The notes: generated by a model not told the origin, from the sequence alone. Shown: positions 52,617 to 62,320, numbered from the stretch's first letter. The stretch: 64,000 bases of DNA from Motiliproteus sp036960405 (GCA_036960405.1 JBALWS010000009.1:1-64000), one strand, 5' to 3'. Translations and numbers: made by a program.

Positions 52617-53813
52617 ATGTTAGGGAACCTTCTCTTCTATGTTTCATTTGCCGTTGCGCTGTATATCGGATTCCTATACTTCCGGGATTTGGGCGACGTC
52701 ACTCAGATGCTGCTGAAGGTGAAGCGGGCGGACACCATTCGCTTTATCCGCAATGAATACAAAATCCTGGCAGTGGGCATTTGCGCCTTAGGGCTGATGC
52801 TGATCGCCCACTTCGGGCTTAACGCGGGTCCAGCCTGGTTCCTTTGGGTTTCTCTGGCCTTGATGGCCCTTTTTTATATTTTCCCTTGGGTGTGGGTGCA
52901 CATCGGCCTGCGCAATCAGCAAAATTCCGCTCAGTACTACAGCATTGAGGATGCGCAGGCTGAGTTAGCACCCGCTTCTCCGGTGATCGTATTCGAGAAC
53001 AACGGCATTGCGAGAGCGCACCCTGACAGTCAGCTAATGCGCCCGCATCTTGCCGGAAATAGCGAGGGCCTCGATGGTGAAAATGTCATCATGACGTACT
53101 GTGCCATGGCCAATCTGGGGCTGGGATATATTCCCGAAATCCAGGGTAACCACTGTGCTTTAGAGGTGTTGGCCCAGCACGGCAATAATCTGATACTGCG
53201 TGATAACAACACTAACGAGCCGATACAGCAGGTCTACGGTCGCGCAGAAGCCGCCGGCCCCGACGGACCGACGATGCAACCCTGGCCGACCTTCCGCATG
53301 ACATTCCGTACCTTTCAAAAGGCGTACCCGAATGGCACGGTTTTTCTGAACAAACCCTCGTCGAACCCGCTGCTTCGGTTGTTCGATCTGGTGACTGAGA
53401 CCGTGTTTTCGGCTGGCATAGCGCGGCAGCATAACGAGGCCAAGCCGATCATGGACAACATGTCGCATAGCGATAATCGCCTACCCGCTAAGACCTACGT
53501 GTGGGGCATCGACGTGGGTGAAGATGCGGTTTGTTATACCCATGATTTTCTTATCGAGCAGAATAATCTGATCAACACAGAGATCGGTGGTCGTAGCATC
53601 GTGCTGGTATGGGACCCCGTTTATGAAAGTATCGGCGCCTGGTACAACGACACTGGAGCCCCGATCACCCAGATCGATTTTCTCGGCAGCTCGGATCAAG
53701 GAAACCTGAGCCGCGTCGAAAGACTCAAAGCTGGAATGTTCTGGCACGTTTGGTCCGAGTTCTACCCGCAAACGGATATCAATAGGGCGACCCAGCAAGC
53801 TAAGGCGGCATAA
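52617..53813 (+). CDS. DUF3179 family membrane protein
   Basis: A 398-residue protein with three N-terminal hydrophobic helices (about 5-25, 50-70, 78-98) and a long C-terminal domain. The latter contains VIVFENNGIARAHP, MTYCAMANLGLGY and TYVWGIDVGEDAVCYTHDFL, the DUF3179 blocks. Function of the family is unknown. There is a full-length start at ATG 52617. Next gene downstream is convergent (LysE-type), so it is single. Confidence 0.85.
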   Translation: MLGNLLFYVSFAVALYIGFLYFRDLGDVTQMLLKVKRADTIRFIRNEYKILAVGICALGLMLIAHFGLNAGPAWFLWVSLALMALFYIFPWVWVHIGLRNQQNSAQYYSIEDAQAELAPASPVIVFENNGIARAHPDSQLMRPHLAGNSEGLDGENVIMTYCAMANLGLGYIPEIQGNHCALEVLAQHGNNLILRDNNTNEPIQQVYGRAEAAGPDGPTMQPWPTFRMTFRTFQKAYPNGTVFLNKPSSNPLLRLFDLVTETVFSAGIARQHNEAKPIMDNMSHSDNRLPAKTYVWGIDVGEDAVCYTHDFLIEQNNLINTEIGGRSIVLVWDPVYESIGAWYNDTGAPITQIDFLGSSDQGNLSRVERLKAGMFWHVWSEFYPQTDINRATQQAKAA

Positions 53814-53853
53814 AACGGATCAGCCCGAGTATTCCCCGTGTTGTGACTCTTAA

Positions 53854-54441
53854 TCAAACCATCGGCAGTGTGGAGGCTAGCAGTAACCCGGCCATTCCAC
53901 AGTTGAAGGCTCTAATTTTTGAGGGGCTGTTTAGCAACACTTGCAGCTGCTTACCCGCGACTGTCCAGATGGTCACGGAGGGAATGTTTACCGCGGCAAA
54001 CACCAGAGAAATAAGCAGCACGCCGTGCCAGTTGGCCGACAGGTTGTAGACGCTGACGGCGGTTAATGCCATCGACCAGGCTTTGGGGTTGATCCATTGG
54101 AAGCTGGCCGCAGTCCAAAAGCTCATCGGTTTATACGTTTGCGCGTCATTGCTGGCAGGCCGACTCAGGGCAATCTTTATCGCTAGGTAGACCAGGTAGA
54201 TGATGCAACCGATCTGCAGTGCTTGATGGGCAATGGGGTAGGCGGTGAATATTCCCATCAGCCCTATGCCCACCAGAATCACCATCAGGCTAAAGCCTAC
54301 AACGATTCCAAGCATGTGCGGGATGGTACGCATGAAGCCTACATTGGCACCCGATGTCATCAGCATAATATTGTTTGGACCCGGTGAAACGGTCGAGGCG
54401 AATGCGAAGGCGATCAGGGCGAAAATTTGCGGGTACTCCAT
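53854..54441 (-). CDS. LysE/RhtB-family amino-acid exporter
   Basis: A 195-residue membrane protein with six hydrophobic helices and the N-terminal FASTVSPGPNNIMLMTSG signature of LysE/RhtB transporters. A WINPKAWSMAL motif lies near residue 115. The family exports amino acids such as lysine, threonine or homoserine. It is divergent from an Lrp-type regulator with a 100-base shared promoter region, the usual arrangement for such exporters, so Lrp-type control by the exported amino acid is likely. Confidence 0.92.
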   Translation of the reverse strand: MEYPQIFALIAFAFASTVSPGPNNIMLMTSGANVGFMRTIPHMLGIVVGFSLMVILVGIGLMGIFTAYPIAHQALQIGCIIYLVYLAIKIALSRPASNDAQTYKPMSFWTAASFQWINPKAWSMALTAVSVYNLSANWHGVLLISLVFAAVNIPSVTIWTVAGKQLQVLLNSPSKIRAFNCGMAGLLLASTLPMV

Positions 54442-54542
54442 GTTCGTTCCTTTTTAGGTCAATTGTTCGTCCTTGTATGTTAAAGACAAATAGCTTAAAT
54501 ATTGTGTCTATATTTGCTCTGAAACGACTAATTACACAACAA

Positions 54543-54992
54543 ATGGAAGTCATGGATAGATATAGCGAAAGAATATTGCGTGAGCTGAAAATGGACGGGA
54601 GATTGTCCAATGTCGAGCTTGCAGACCGGATCGGGTTGTCGTCTTCGGCGACGTTGCGACGTGTGCAGGAGCTAGAACGTAGCGGGGTGATAAAGGGTTA
54701 CCGTGCGGTGCTCGACCTGAATAAACTGGGGATCGGCTTTGTTGCCTACGTCACGATCGGGCTGCTGAACCATAGTAAAAAGGCGCAGCAGGAGTTCGAG
54801 CAGCATATTCAGCAAGCAACCGAGGTCACGGAGTGCCACAACGTGACGGGGGGGAGTGAGTTTCTGCTGCGGGTGGAGACGGCCGACTTAACCGCCTACA
54901 AGCGCTTTCATACCGACGTATTGGGTGAAATTCCGCAAGTTAACTCCATCATGACCTTGGTGGTGATGGAAACACCGAAAGATGAGCGTTAA
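54543..54992 (+). CDS. Lrp/AsnC-family regulator
   Basis: A 149-residue protein. The N-terminal HTH (RYSERILRELKMDGRLSNVELADRIGLSSSATLRRVQELE) and C-terminal RAM/ACT-like ligand domain (AYVTIGLLNHSK, ECHNVTGGSEFLLRVET) are complete. It starts at ATG 54543 or 54552; an upstream-open frame to 54375 overlaps the divergent exporter and is rejected. Its position makes it the local regulator of the LysE-type gene. Confidence 0.9.
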   Translation: MEVMDRYSERILRELKMDGRLSNVELADRIGLSSSATLRRVQELERSGVIKGYRAVLDLNKLGIGFVAYVTIGLLNHSKKAQQEFEQHIQQATEVTECHNVTGGSEFLLRVETADLTAYKRFHTDVLGEIPQVNSIMTLVVMETPKDER

Positions 54993-55150
54993 GTAGAAAC
55001 GGTACGATTCGTTTAGTGGGGTAACCGGTTCTATAAAGGCGACAGGCTGACTTCTGTTTGGGTCATAGCAGAAGCTTATAGACGTAGCCGATGGCGCCGA
55101 TCTGGCAGAGTCTGCCTGGAGCAAAAATGACGCTGCGATCAACTACCGCG

Positions 55151-55996
55151 TTATTGAATCTGCCATTTCACGTTGAGGGTCTGCAGTAAACCGTTTTCGG
55201 TGATCCGCGCCTTGCCTTGGTCAAAAGCCCGCAGGATCTCGTTCATACGCGGATGGTCTTTCATGCCCGCCACATAACCCTCTACCGCATCAAAGGGCGG
55301 TAGCTTTTTGTACTTGGTCGCTCACTGCTGCTGTCTCAGATAGTAATCGCTGGATATCTCATAGCCGGTAAAACCGATCACTCGCTGACCGTCTAACATC
55401 CGAAATCCCTGCTCTAAGTCGTTAACCGGGAGGTTGTCTGTTAGCGACTGCTGACGCTAGGCCTCGCCGTAATTAAACCCCCTAATCACCGCCACAGCCT
55501 TTCCCGATAGCGTTACGAATCCACGCCACTGCAGGTCAGTGTCAGCACGGACGTAGATTAACAGGTTGTTTTTGGTCAACGCGTTGTTGGCGTAGGCGTA
55601 CTTTTGCAGGCGTAGATGGTTCTTGCTGGTCGGAAACAGCACATCTGCGGTCTGGTTTTCCATATACATCACGGCACGCGCCCACGGCGCGACGGTCAGT
55701 TCGATCCTATACCCCACCGCGTGAAAGCTCTCTCGCAGTACGTCCCAGGCGTAGCCTCGAATCACCGCTGAGTCACTGCCAGGAGCTATCACCTCGTCTC
55801 TGATGAACGCCGCGTTAGATTGGGCATAAACGAATGGTGGATAGTTGTGCATCGTGGCGATACGAACTGTTTTGTTGGCTACCGGGTTATCAGCCGCCGC
55901 GACTCCACTGCCCCATAACCCCAGCGTGATCAGCAGAATCGAGGTGATCTTGCGAATCGACAGGGTTTCAACAGCACGTTTTTGGATAGGTATCAT
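55151..55996 (-). pseudogene. Periplasmic solute-binding protein gene with two in-frame stops
   Basis: An SBP_bac_3-type frame of 282 codons: signal peptide to SGVAAAD near residue 36, then TVRIATMHNYPPFVY, GYAWDVLRESFHAVGY and VAPWARAVMYMENQTADVLFPTSK. A TAG (55457-55459) and a TGA (55322-55324) interrupt it, yet the frame continues in phase and stays family-like to LLQTLNVKWQIQ and TAA. There is no frameshift, so the two nonsense changes look recent. TAG follows GEA and TGA follows a QQQ run. Confidence 0.8.
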
Positions 55997-56537
55997 GGAG
56001 TGGCCAAGATAAAAAAATGAAGCCGACCGATAAAGCTAATTAAGGGCCGCTGGCTGATATTCGTTACCCCAGAGCGTTTTAGTCAGCAGCTCGGTGTTGG
56101 GCAATGTCTCTGTACTTAGATTTACCGCAATTATAGTCATCGATGCCGTCCATTGTCGTACGCCATCAATGCGAGTGGGAGGGCAGAAAGCAGGACAAGC
56201 ATCGAGTCAGCACAGTGACCGGAAATAGGGCGAGTCGTTGTGTTTTATTGTCCTATTTCAAAGTCCTCAAGCCCCGCCAATGTAGGCAAAAGTGGTACCT
56301 CCGCTTAAATCACGCCTTGATGGCGCAAATCAACATTTGATGTCGTTTACGAGCACTCAGCGCTGCTCTGGTCTGGGTAGTCTTAGTTTTTAATTTGTCC
56401 CTGATTGAATCGATGTACGGCTATGTTGCCGTGCTGTTGCTGGCTCTCGACAACGGCTTAGCTCGATTGGGTTGCATTCGGGGGAACGCTACTTTGGCTG
56501 GCTTCGGGCGAAGCGCAGAATGCGGAGAAAATAGCAG
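55997..56537. other. Intergenic region, nothing recognised
   Basis: About 540 bases. No convincing reading frame, hairpin or repeat was found. GGAG before the following gene is its ribosome site. Confidence 0.35.
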
Positions 56538-57065
56538 ATGAATGAAACGTTGATTTTAACCCTGATCGGTGATGATCGGCCGGGGCTGGTTGAGTTGGTG
56601 TCCCAGTTGATCGCCGACCGGCAAGGGCAGTGGTTGGAGAGCCAGTTTTCCCGGCTGGAGGGAAAGTTTGCAGGGATTCTCCAAGTCTCGGTGGCCATTG
56701 AGCAAAGACCCGCTTTGGAGCAAGACCTGCGCTCTTTGGTGCAGCGGGGAGTGAGGGTTGTTGTCGAGCAGGCCGCGCCAGTTATGCAGGTTCCCTGTTA
56801 CCCGTTGACGCTCCGCTTCGTGGGGCTGGACCGTCTCAATGTCGTTGCCGATATTAGCGAAGTATTGAATCGCTATGAGGTCACTATTCTTAGTCTCAAC
56901 AGTCACTGCGCTCCGGCACCGATGAGTAATGAGAACCTGTTCCATGCTGATTTTGACGTGCGGGTGCCGCTGTCGGTCGGTCGCAATGTGCTATGCGAAG
57001 CCCTGGAGGCGCTGACGCCAGAGCTGATGATCGACTTGGAATCAGCCGAGGTGTGTGCGGTTTAG
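56538..57065 (+). CDS. GcvR-like tandem ACT-domain protein
   Basis: A 175-residue soluble protein with two ACT domains: ILTLIGDDRPGLVELVSQLIADRQGQW (about 6-32) and LTLRFVGLDRLNVVADISEVLNRYEV (about 93-118). This layout is that of GcvR, which sequesters the LysR-type activator GcvA of the glycine cleavage operon. A GcvA-like LysR gene lies 4.5 kb away at 61027-61959. GGAG is 9 bases upstream of the ATG. Confidence 0.88.
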   Translation: MNETLILTLIGDDRPGLVELVSQLIADRQGQWLESQFSRLEGKFAGILQVSVAIEQRPALEQDLRSLVQRGVRVVVEQAAPVMQVPCYPLTLRFVGLDRLNVVADISEVLNRYEVTILSLNSHCAPAPMSNENLFHADFDVRVPLSVGRNVLCEALEALTPELMIDLESAEVCAV

Positions 57066-57110
57066 CGCCCAGGAATAACCGCCAATACAATAAAACAGAG
57101 GCTATGTGTA

Positions 57111-57308
57111 ATGGAAAGTTATGATTATCGAATCCGTTTGGTGGGCAGGGAGGAGCCCTGCGACTATGCGATCAAGTTAGCGGGTGATGGTCAGGATTAT
57201 GATAACGCTGTACGGGTTGTTACAGGCGGCGAGCTGGAAGACTACCGGATGAAACTGGCCGAAGAGGGGGAACCCTTCGACCTGACCTTGAAGGTGGTTC
57301 GCTGGTAA
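57111..57308 (+). CDS. Small repeat protein downstream of the ACT gene
   Basis: A 65-residue protein made of about four copies of a 13-14-residue unit: YDYRIRLVGREEP, CDYAIKLAGDGQD, YDNAVRVVTGGELE and DYRMKLAEEGEPFD, then LTLKVVRW. The alternation of hydrophobic/charged strands and Gly/Glu turns predicts a small beta-meander. There is no signal peptide or known family. It begins 45 bases after the ACT gene on the same strand. The regularity of repeats makes chance unlikely. Confidence 0.7.
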   Translation: MESYDYRIRLVGREEPCDYAIKLAGDGQDYDNAVRVVTGGELEDYRMKLAEEGEPFDLTLKVVRW

Positions 57309-57354
57309 GGAGAGGGGCTGACGATTGAGCCGCTATCCGGTGTGTTGTTACTGC

Positions 57355-58617
57355 TTAATCCGCAGGTTTTAAACTCGGCTTACGCAGCATAAGCGCTAAG
57401 CCCACCGCCAGTGCCGTCAGTGATGCCGATAGCAGATAGCTGCCGGAGAAGCTGCCGCTGGCTTCCGCCAGGGTGCCCGCCAGCGTCGGGCCGATGATCT
57501 GGCCGATGCTGAAAAAGAAGGTCACGTAACCGAAGCTGGTGGCCACCTGATAGGGGCCCATGTAATCCCCCAGTGTGGCCGCGATAATGGGCGGTATGCT
57601 GAAGGCCACCAGACCAAATAGCAGCATCGACAGAAACAGCCCGATCGAGCCGAAATTGGCCGCCGCCAGCAGGTAGGCCAGCGTTTGCAGAGCAAACACC
57701 AGCGCCAGTCCTAACCGTCGGCCAAGCCGGTCTGACAGGGTGCCGAACAGTGGCCCGGAGAAGATGCACAAAAAACCGATTCCCATCCAAAACTGCCCTG
57801 CTACCGATTCGGAATAGTCATACTCCTGTACCAGGGTGGTGACGATAAAGGTCAGGTAGATCGAATAGGTAAAACCGAACAGAAAATACAGGCTGCCCAG
57901 ATGAGTGAGCATCTTGCGCCGGTCCTGCTGGCTGGGTTCCAGTAACGGGGCTTGCTGGTCGGCGTGTTGGTCATCTTCGGCGCCGATCGGTTTGAGTCCC
58001 AGCTCTTCGGGATTGTTGCGGATTAACACGATGCAGGCCACGCTGATCAACACGATAAGGCCGCCAAAGACTAACCAGCTCATGCGCCAGCCATCATCGC
58101 CGCCGACAACGTTGAGGTAAGGAACCAGGCTGCCGCTGAATAGGATGCCCAGGCCATTTCCCGCGATCATGGTGCCGGCCGCCCTGCCGCGATATTTGGG
58201 GGCAAACCAGTGGGCCACCAGGCCCATGATCGGAATGTTGGCGACACCGGTGCCGATACCGGTGATCAGGTATAGCAGCAGCACGACGATGAAGTGGTCA
58301 GCCTGACTGACCAATAATAGCGAAAGCCCAATCGCCAACAGCCCAAAAAATATCAGCCGGCGGGCACCCAGCAGGCTGTTGAGGCGACCGCAGATCAGTA
58401 CCGCGATCAGGTAGCCGATAAAATTGCCGGTGCTGATAAACCCCATCTCGCCATAGCTCAATTCGAGCTGCACACCCATCGCCGGGAGCAACATACCCAG
58501 GGCGAAGCGGCCGACTCCCAGGCAGGCGAACAGGGTCAGCACGCCTGTTGCGACCATGATCCAGCCGTAGTGAAAGGGTAAGCGGCTGCGGATAGCGATG
58601 GGCTCGGGAGGTGGCAT
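57355..58617 (-). CDS. MFS transporter (YbfB/YjiJ-like)
   Basis: A 420-residue protein with twelve predicted helices. It begins FHYGWIMVATGVLTLFACLGVGRFALGMLLPAM, the entry typical of the YbfB/YjiJ MFS group; the loop motif between helices 2 and 3 reads GRLNSLLGARR. A charged central loop (EDDQHADQQ) separates the halves. The substrate is unknown. The GST gene on the same strand ends only nine bases upstream of this ATG, so the two may be one operon. Confidence 0.85.
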   Translation of the reverse strand: MPPPEPIAIRSRLPFHYGWIMVATGVLTLFACLGVGRFALGMLLPAMGVQLELSYGEMGFISTGNFIGYLIAVLICGRLNSLLGARRLIFFGLLAIGLSLLLVSQADHFIVVLLLYLITGIGTGVANIPIMGLVAHWFAPKYRGRAAGTMIAGNGLGILFSGSLVPYLNVVGGDDGWRMSWLVFGGLIVLISVACIVLIRNNPEELGLKPIGAEDDQHADQQAPLLEPSQQDRRKMLTHLGSLYFLFGFTYSIYLTFIVTTLVQEYDYSESVAGQFWMGIGFLCIFSGPLFGTLSDRLGRRLGLALVFALQTLAYLLAAANFGSIGLFLSMLLFGLVAFSIPPIIAATLGDYMGPYQVATSFGYVTFFFSIGQIIGPTLAGTLAEASGSFSGSYLLSASLTALAVGLALMLRKPSLKPAD

Positions 58618-58626
58618 TATGGGGTG

Positions 58627-59325
58627 TTATTTTATCGTGCGGGCGCTTTGATCGAACAGGATGCGGCGTGACTCTTCGTCATCGACCGCAGGGCGGACGT
58701 TAACCTTGTCGGCTAGCTCGTAGGCGGCGATGGTCGCGGGCCGGTTTTTAATCGCCTCGAACCAGCGTTGAAGGTGGGGGAAGTCGTCGAGATTCTGCTT
58801 TTGCCGTTCGTGCGGCACGATCCACGGATAGCACGCCATATCCGCTATCGAATAGTTGCCCGCCAGAAACGCTCGGTCTTGTAACCGTTTATTCATCACC
58901 GCATACAGCCGCGCCGCTTCGTTGATATAGCGGTCCATGGCGTAGGGGATGCGGTCGGGGGCGTAGGTGACAAAATGATGGTTTTGCCCGCACATCGGTC
59001 CCAGCCCCCCCATCTGCCACATTAACCACTGGGTGATGTCCCACATTTCTCGAGCGCTGGTACCGCCGAATTGGCCACTCTTGTCTGCCAGGTATTGCAG
59101 AATGGCGCCCGACTCGAACAGCGCGATCGGCTCGCCTCCGTCTACCGGTGCGTGGTCCACGATGGCTGGAATGCGGTTGTTGGGCGATATTTTTAAAAAA
59201 TCGGGTTCGAACTGCTCGCCGGCACTGATGTTGATCGGCCGCAGGTTGTAGTCAAGCCCCGCTTCTTCAAGCATCAGGGTGATCTTGTGACCGTTGGGGG
59301 TGGTCCAGTAATAGAAATCGATCAT
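58627..59325 (-). CDS. Glutathione S-transferase (YfcG/YghU-like)
   Basis: A 232-residue GST. The thioredoxin-fold domain starts MIDFYYWTTPNGHKITLMLEEAGLDY, whose TPNGHK stretch is the glutathione-contact type of YfcG. NNRIPAIVDH and LFESGAILQYLAD complete the N-domain, and the C-terminal helical domain contains YSIADMACYPWI. The ATG at 59325 is chosen because the conserved domain begins there; the longer frame to 59463 lies inside the upstream GST. YfcG-type enzymes reduce disulfides using glutathione. Confidence 0.88.
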   Translation of the reverse strand: MIDFYYWTTPNGHKITLMLEEAGLDYNLRPINISAGEQFEPDFLKISPNNRIPAIVDHAPVDGGEPIALFESGAILQYLADKSGQFGGTSAREMWDITQWLMWQMGGLGPMCGQNHHFVTYAPDRIPYAMDRYINEAARLYAVMNKRLQDRAFLAGNYSIADMACYPWIVPHERQKQNLDDFPHLQRWFEAIKNRPATIAAYELADKVNVRPAVDDEESRRILFDQSARTIK

Positions 59326-59392
59326 CTCGGTGGGTATCCCGTGGTGAGTTAAGCTAACAGCTGCCGCGCAATGTCTGTCTACCCTGATGGTG

Positions 59393-60073
59393 TTACGCTT
59401 TGCGGCATAGGCCGTCATAGAGATCGAGCATGCGCTCGACCCAGGCGAGGATAGGGTCATCATCGGCCAGAATATTCTTGTCCGAGCCGCAACGTGCCAG
59501 CATGAAACAGCCCATCAAAATGTAATCGGCGTAAGCGGGTTTATCGCCGCTCAAAAAGGGCTGCGTGGCCAGCATCATCCGCACCGGTGTCAGGATGGTA
59601 GCCAAAGCGGCGCGCTGTTCGTCGTCATCTTTCTCGAACTGCTCCAGCGTCATGCCAAAACGTTTTTCACGCGTCTCGCGGAAGTAGGCCTTATCGGCAT
59701 CATCCAGGCCATTGAAAACATCCATAATGATAATGCGAAAGAGGGTACCCATGACTTGGGTATTGGTCCAAGTTTCGATGAACTTAGCTTGGCCGATAGC
59801 GATCTCACTGCCTAACAGTGGCGGGGCGTCTGGATAAGTTTGGTCAAGGTAGACGGCGATGTTGAAGCTGTCGCAGACGGTGGTGTCGCCGTCATCAATC
59901 ACCGGTACGGTCGGACTGCCGGAATGGGCGATAGGTTCTTTTTGGGTGAACCTTACCAGCTTCGTTTGAGCCTCTAAGCCTTTGTGCGCTAGCGAGAGCT
60001 TGGTACGCCAGCAGTAGGGGCTGAAACGGGAGCTGTCATCGGAACCGGCTAGGTCGTAAAGGGTGATCGGCAT
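59393..60073 (-). CDS. Glutathione S-transferase family protein
   Basis: A 226-residue GST: LYDLAGSDDSSRFSPYCWRTKLSLAHKGLE (SPYCWR active-site region) and SPTVPVIDDGDTTVCDSFNIAVYLDQTYPD make the N-domain. YADYILMGCFMLAR is the C-domain helix. The SPYCWR pattern resembles beta-etherase or maleylacetoacetate-isomerase-like GSTs. It precedes the YfcG-like gene by 67 bases on the same strand. Confidence 0.87.
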   Translation of the reverse strand: MPITLYDLAGSDDSSRFSPYCWRTKLSLAHKGLEAQTKLVRFTQKEPIAHSGSPTVPVIDDGDTTVCDSFNIAVYLDQTYPDAPPLLGSEIAIGQAKFIETWTNTQVMGTLFRIIIMDVFNGLDDADKAYFRETREKRFGMTLEQFEKDDDEQRAALATILTPVRMMLATQPFLSGDKPAYADYILMGCFMLARCGSDKNILADDDPILAWVERMLDLYDGLCRKA

Positions 60074-60342
60074 GATAGGAGGTACTCCTAATAGTGAAAA
60101 ATATGGCCAAACATCAAGTTAACTTAATTCCTAGTGGCTTTCTAGGAATTAAAAACGTGCAACTCAACTAGGCGGACTAGCGCAGGCCGGGGAGCGATTG
60201 CCTCGATGGGGTGAGAGGGCGGAGTCTTTTTTGTGATGTTGAGTAAATTAGTCGGAATAAAGTTGTCGTTGAGGTGTTTGTCTTGCTGCATGTGCCGATT
60301 TTTAATTTTGCTGTGAATGTAACAGACACGAGAGATGAGACT

Positions 60343-60999
60343 ATGAAACTAATTGCCGGATTAACCCTTAGCGTAGCGCTGGCCGTAGGCGGCTGCACCA
60401 CCTCTATGGATAAGGCTAACGCCGAGAACAATTTGTCCCATGCCCATATGGGACATGTCACCACGGCCTGGAGTGATACCCCAGACGGAAAAGGATTTCT
60501 GCCTGTCGCTATCGCCGAGGCCAAGACCGCTGCGCAGCATGCCGGTTTTGCGGCCAGTAAACCGAACGATCTGGCTTGGATGCAAACCCACACCAAGCAT
60601 GTGCTGCACGCGGTTGATCCTTCGGTTGAGCCGAAGGGGCCTGGCTTGGGTTATGGTGTGATCAAGGCAGCAGCAGGGGCTGCCAAGCATATTAATGCTG
60701 CCGCTATGAGCGATGGCGCGTCGCAAAATGTTGCCGCGCACTCGGTTCATGTGGCGACCGCCTCGCAGAATACGGTCGATCGTGCTAAGCAGATTGTGGT
60801 TCTGGGCGCGCAGCTGATGGCGGCAACTAGTGCTGCCGAGGCCGCGCCGCTGGTCGAGCAGATCAAGCAGCTCAGCGATGCGCTGCTTGCCGGTGTCGAT
60901 GCTAATGGCGACGGCACTATCTCCTGGCAGCAGGGTGAGGGGGGCTTGAGCGAAGCTCAAAAGCATATAGGGTTTATGGTCAAAGGCGAGGGGCTTTAA
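60343..60999 (+). CDS. Lipoprotein with one EF-hand-like loop
   Basis: A 218-residue protein with a lipoprotein signal (LALAVGGC-type box ending near residue 18). ATG 60343 has GAGATGAG before it; an upstream frame to 60274 is rejected. The body is helical and His/Ala-rich. Near the C-terminus DANGDGTISWQQ matches a calcium-binding EF-hand loop except for Gln at position 12. No family is recognised. Divergent from the GST operon. Confidence 0.75.
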   Translation: MKLIAGLTLSVALAVGGCTTSMDKANAENNLSHAHMGHVTTAWSDTPDGKGFLPVAIAEAKTAAQHAGFAASKPNDLAWMQTHTKHVLHAVDPSVEPKGPGLGYGVIKAAAGAAKHINAAAMSDGASQNVAAHSVHVATASQNTVDRAKQIVVLGAQLMAATSAAEAAPLVEQIKQLSDALLAGVDANGDGTISWQQGEGGLSEAQKHIGFMVKGEGL

Positions 61000-61026
61000 C
61001 TGATCGCCTGAGTGGCAATCGACGCC

Positions 61027-61959
61027 CTAAGGCTGTTTTAGCTGGGCGTCGTAAAACGCTTCCCAACTGTTTTCGATCACCTTGATCTCTTTGCGTAACC
61101 AGTCCTCAAAGCGACGGATTTTGGGGCGTTTGAAGTAGGAGTCCGGCGCCACCAGATAGTAGTCATAGGCCGATTTGAGATAGATCGGAATGGGGCACAC
61201 CAGTAGCCCGCGTTGCAGCAGGTCGTAGGCGAGACTGAAACGCAGCATGGCAAGTCCTTGACCGCTGAGCAGGGCTTCGACCAGCATGGTTGAATCGGAC
61301 AGGTGTAGCCGCGATGACTCTTGCTGCAAGGTGACGCCTAGTGCCTGTTGGAATTCGGGCCAGACCGCCTCCGTATCCGGGGCATCGTCCATCAATAGCG
61401 GTAACTTGGCCAATTGCTGCGCGATCGGCTGGTCTTGGTTGATCAGCGATGGGTGGCAGGCGGGCAGCATGTACTCCTTGAGCAGCAATCGCGAGCTCAG
61501 CCCCGGGTAATCTCCGCGACCAAAACGTAACGCCAGATCCAAATCGCTGCCGTCGAATGTGGCCAGTCCCAAGCTGGGTGACAAATGGATACTCAGGTCG
61601 GGTTGCTGTTGCTGGAATGTTCCCAGCCGTGGTACCAGCCAACGACTGGCAAAGGAGGGCAGTGCGCTGAGGGTCAGCCGACTGGGGTGGCTATCTTGCT
61701 GCAGCTGGGCAACGCCTTTCTCCAAGGTGGCAAAGGCTTTACTGACATAGGGCAGCAATTGTTGGCCCTCGCGGGTCAGCACTACCTCGCGGGTCAGCCG
61801 CTTGAACAGGGTCAAGCCAAGTTGCTGTTCGAGGGTTTTGATCTGCTGACTGATGGCCGCCTGAGTCACATGTAACTGCTGCGCTGCCGTCTTGAAACTC
61901 TGGGCTTCGGCGGCGTAGCGAAAGGCTTGGAGGGCTTTGAGCGGTGGCAGTTTGTGCAT
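61027..61959 (-). CDS. LysR-type regulator, GcvA-like
   Basis: A 310-residue regulator. The N-terminal LPPLKALQAFRYAAEAQSFKTAAQQLHVTQAAISQQIKTLEQQLGL HTH matches GcvA-type proteins, which activate glycine cleavage or beta-lactamase genes in other bacteria. The effector domain is full length. No target gene is adjacent. GcvR-like partner at 56538-57065 makes a local pair possible. Confidence 0.9.
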   Translation of the reverse strand: MHKLPPLKALQAFRYAAEAQSFKTAAQQLHVTQAAISQQIKTLEQQLGLTLFKRLTREVVLTREGQQLLPYVSKAFATLEKGVAQLQQDSHPSRLTLSALPSFASRWLVPRLGTFQQQQPDLSIHLSPSLGLATFDGSDLDLALRFGRGDYPGLSSRLLLKEYMLPACHPSLINQDQPIAQQLAKLPLLMDDAPDTEAVWPEFQQALGVTLQQESSRLHLSDSTMLVEALLSGQGLAMLRFSLAYDLLQRGLLVCPIPIYLKSAYDYYLVAPDSYFKRPKIRRFEDWLRKEIKVIENSWEAFYDAQLKQP

Positions 61960-62089
61960 GTTGGTTTTGGACTTCTCTGCAGAGATGTATAGATAAGTTT
62001 TTCTTAATTATAGGCGGTAATTTCTCGTTTGTCGGCGCTCGTTAATTGCTCAAGAATAGGAGTCCTAGAGTAACCCAGAGGGCAGAACG

Positions 62090-62305
62090 ATGAACGATTC
62101 GACATTATGCTTAAGAAATATGCAGTCTAGTCAGGTTGCTGAAGCGGCGACTAAAACGGATTGGAGAGAGCGGCTGCAGCGTTGGGCTATCAATTGGCGG
62201 ACCCGTCGTCAGTTACGCCAGCTAGATAGCTATCTGCTCAAGGATATCGGCGTTAGTCGGGGCGATGCGATGATCGAAGCCGAGAAGCCATTTTGGCAAG
62301 ATTGA
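62090..62305 (+). CDS. DUF1127 small protein
   Basis: A 71-residue protein. RRQLRQLDSYLLKDIGVSRGDAMIEAEKPFWQ at its C-terminal half is the DUF1127 motif. Arg-rich members of this family bind RNA or phosphate-regulators in alphaproteobacteria. A weak terminator lies 15 bases downstream (62321-62359). Confidence 0.88.
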   Translation: MNDSTLCLRNMQSSQVAEAATKTDWRERLQRWAINWRTRRQLRQLDSYLLKDIGVSRGDAMIEAEKPFWQD

Positions 62306-62320
62306 TGGGAAACCAGTTGT

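Noticed and set aside
54375..54542. N-terminal extension of the Lrp-type regulator
   Set aside because: It overlaps the divergent LysE-type gene and has no homologous character; the HTH begins after 54543.
55457..55996. A short intact 179-residue binding protein
   Set aside because: Family-like sequence continues in phase beyond the TAG to 55151, so the short frame is a truncated product of a pseudogene.
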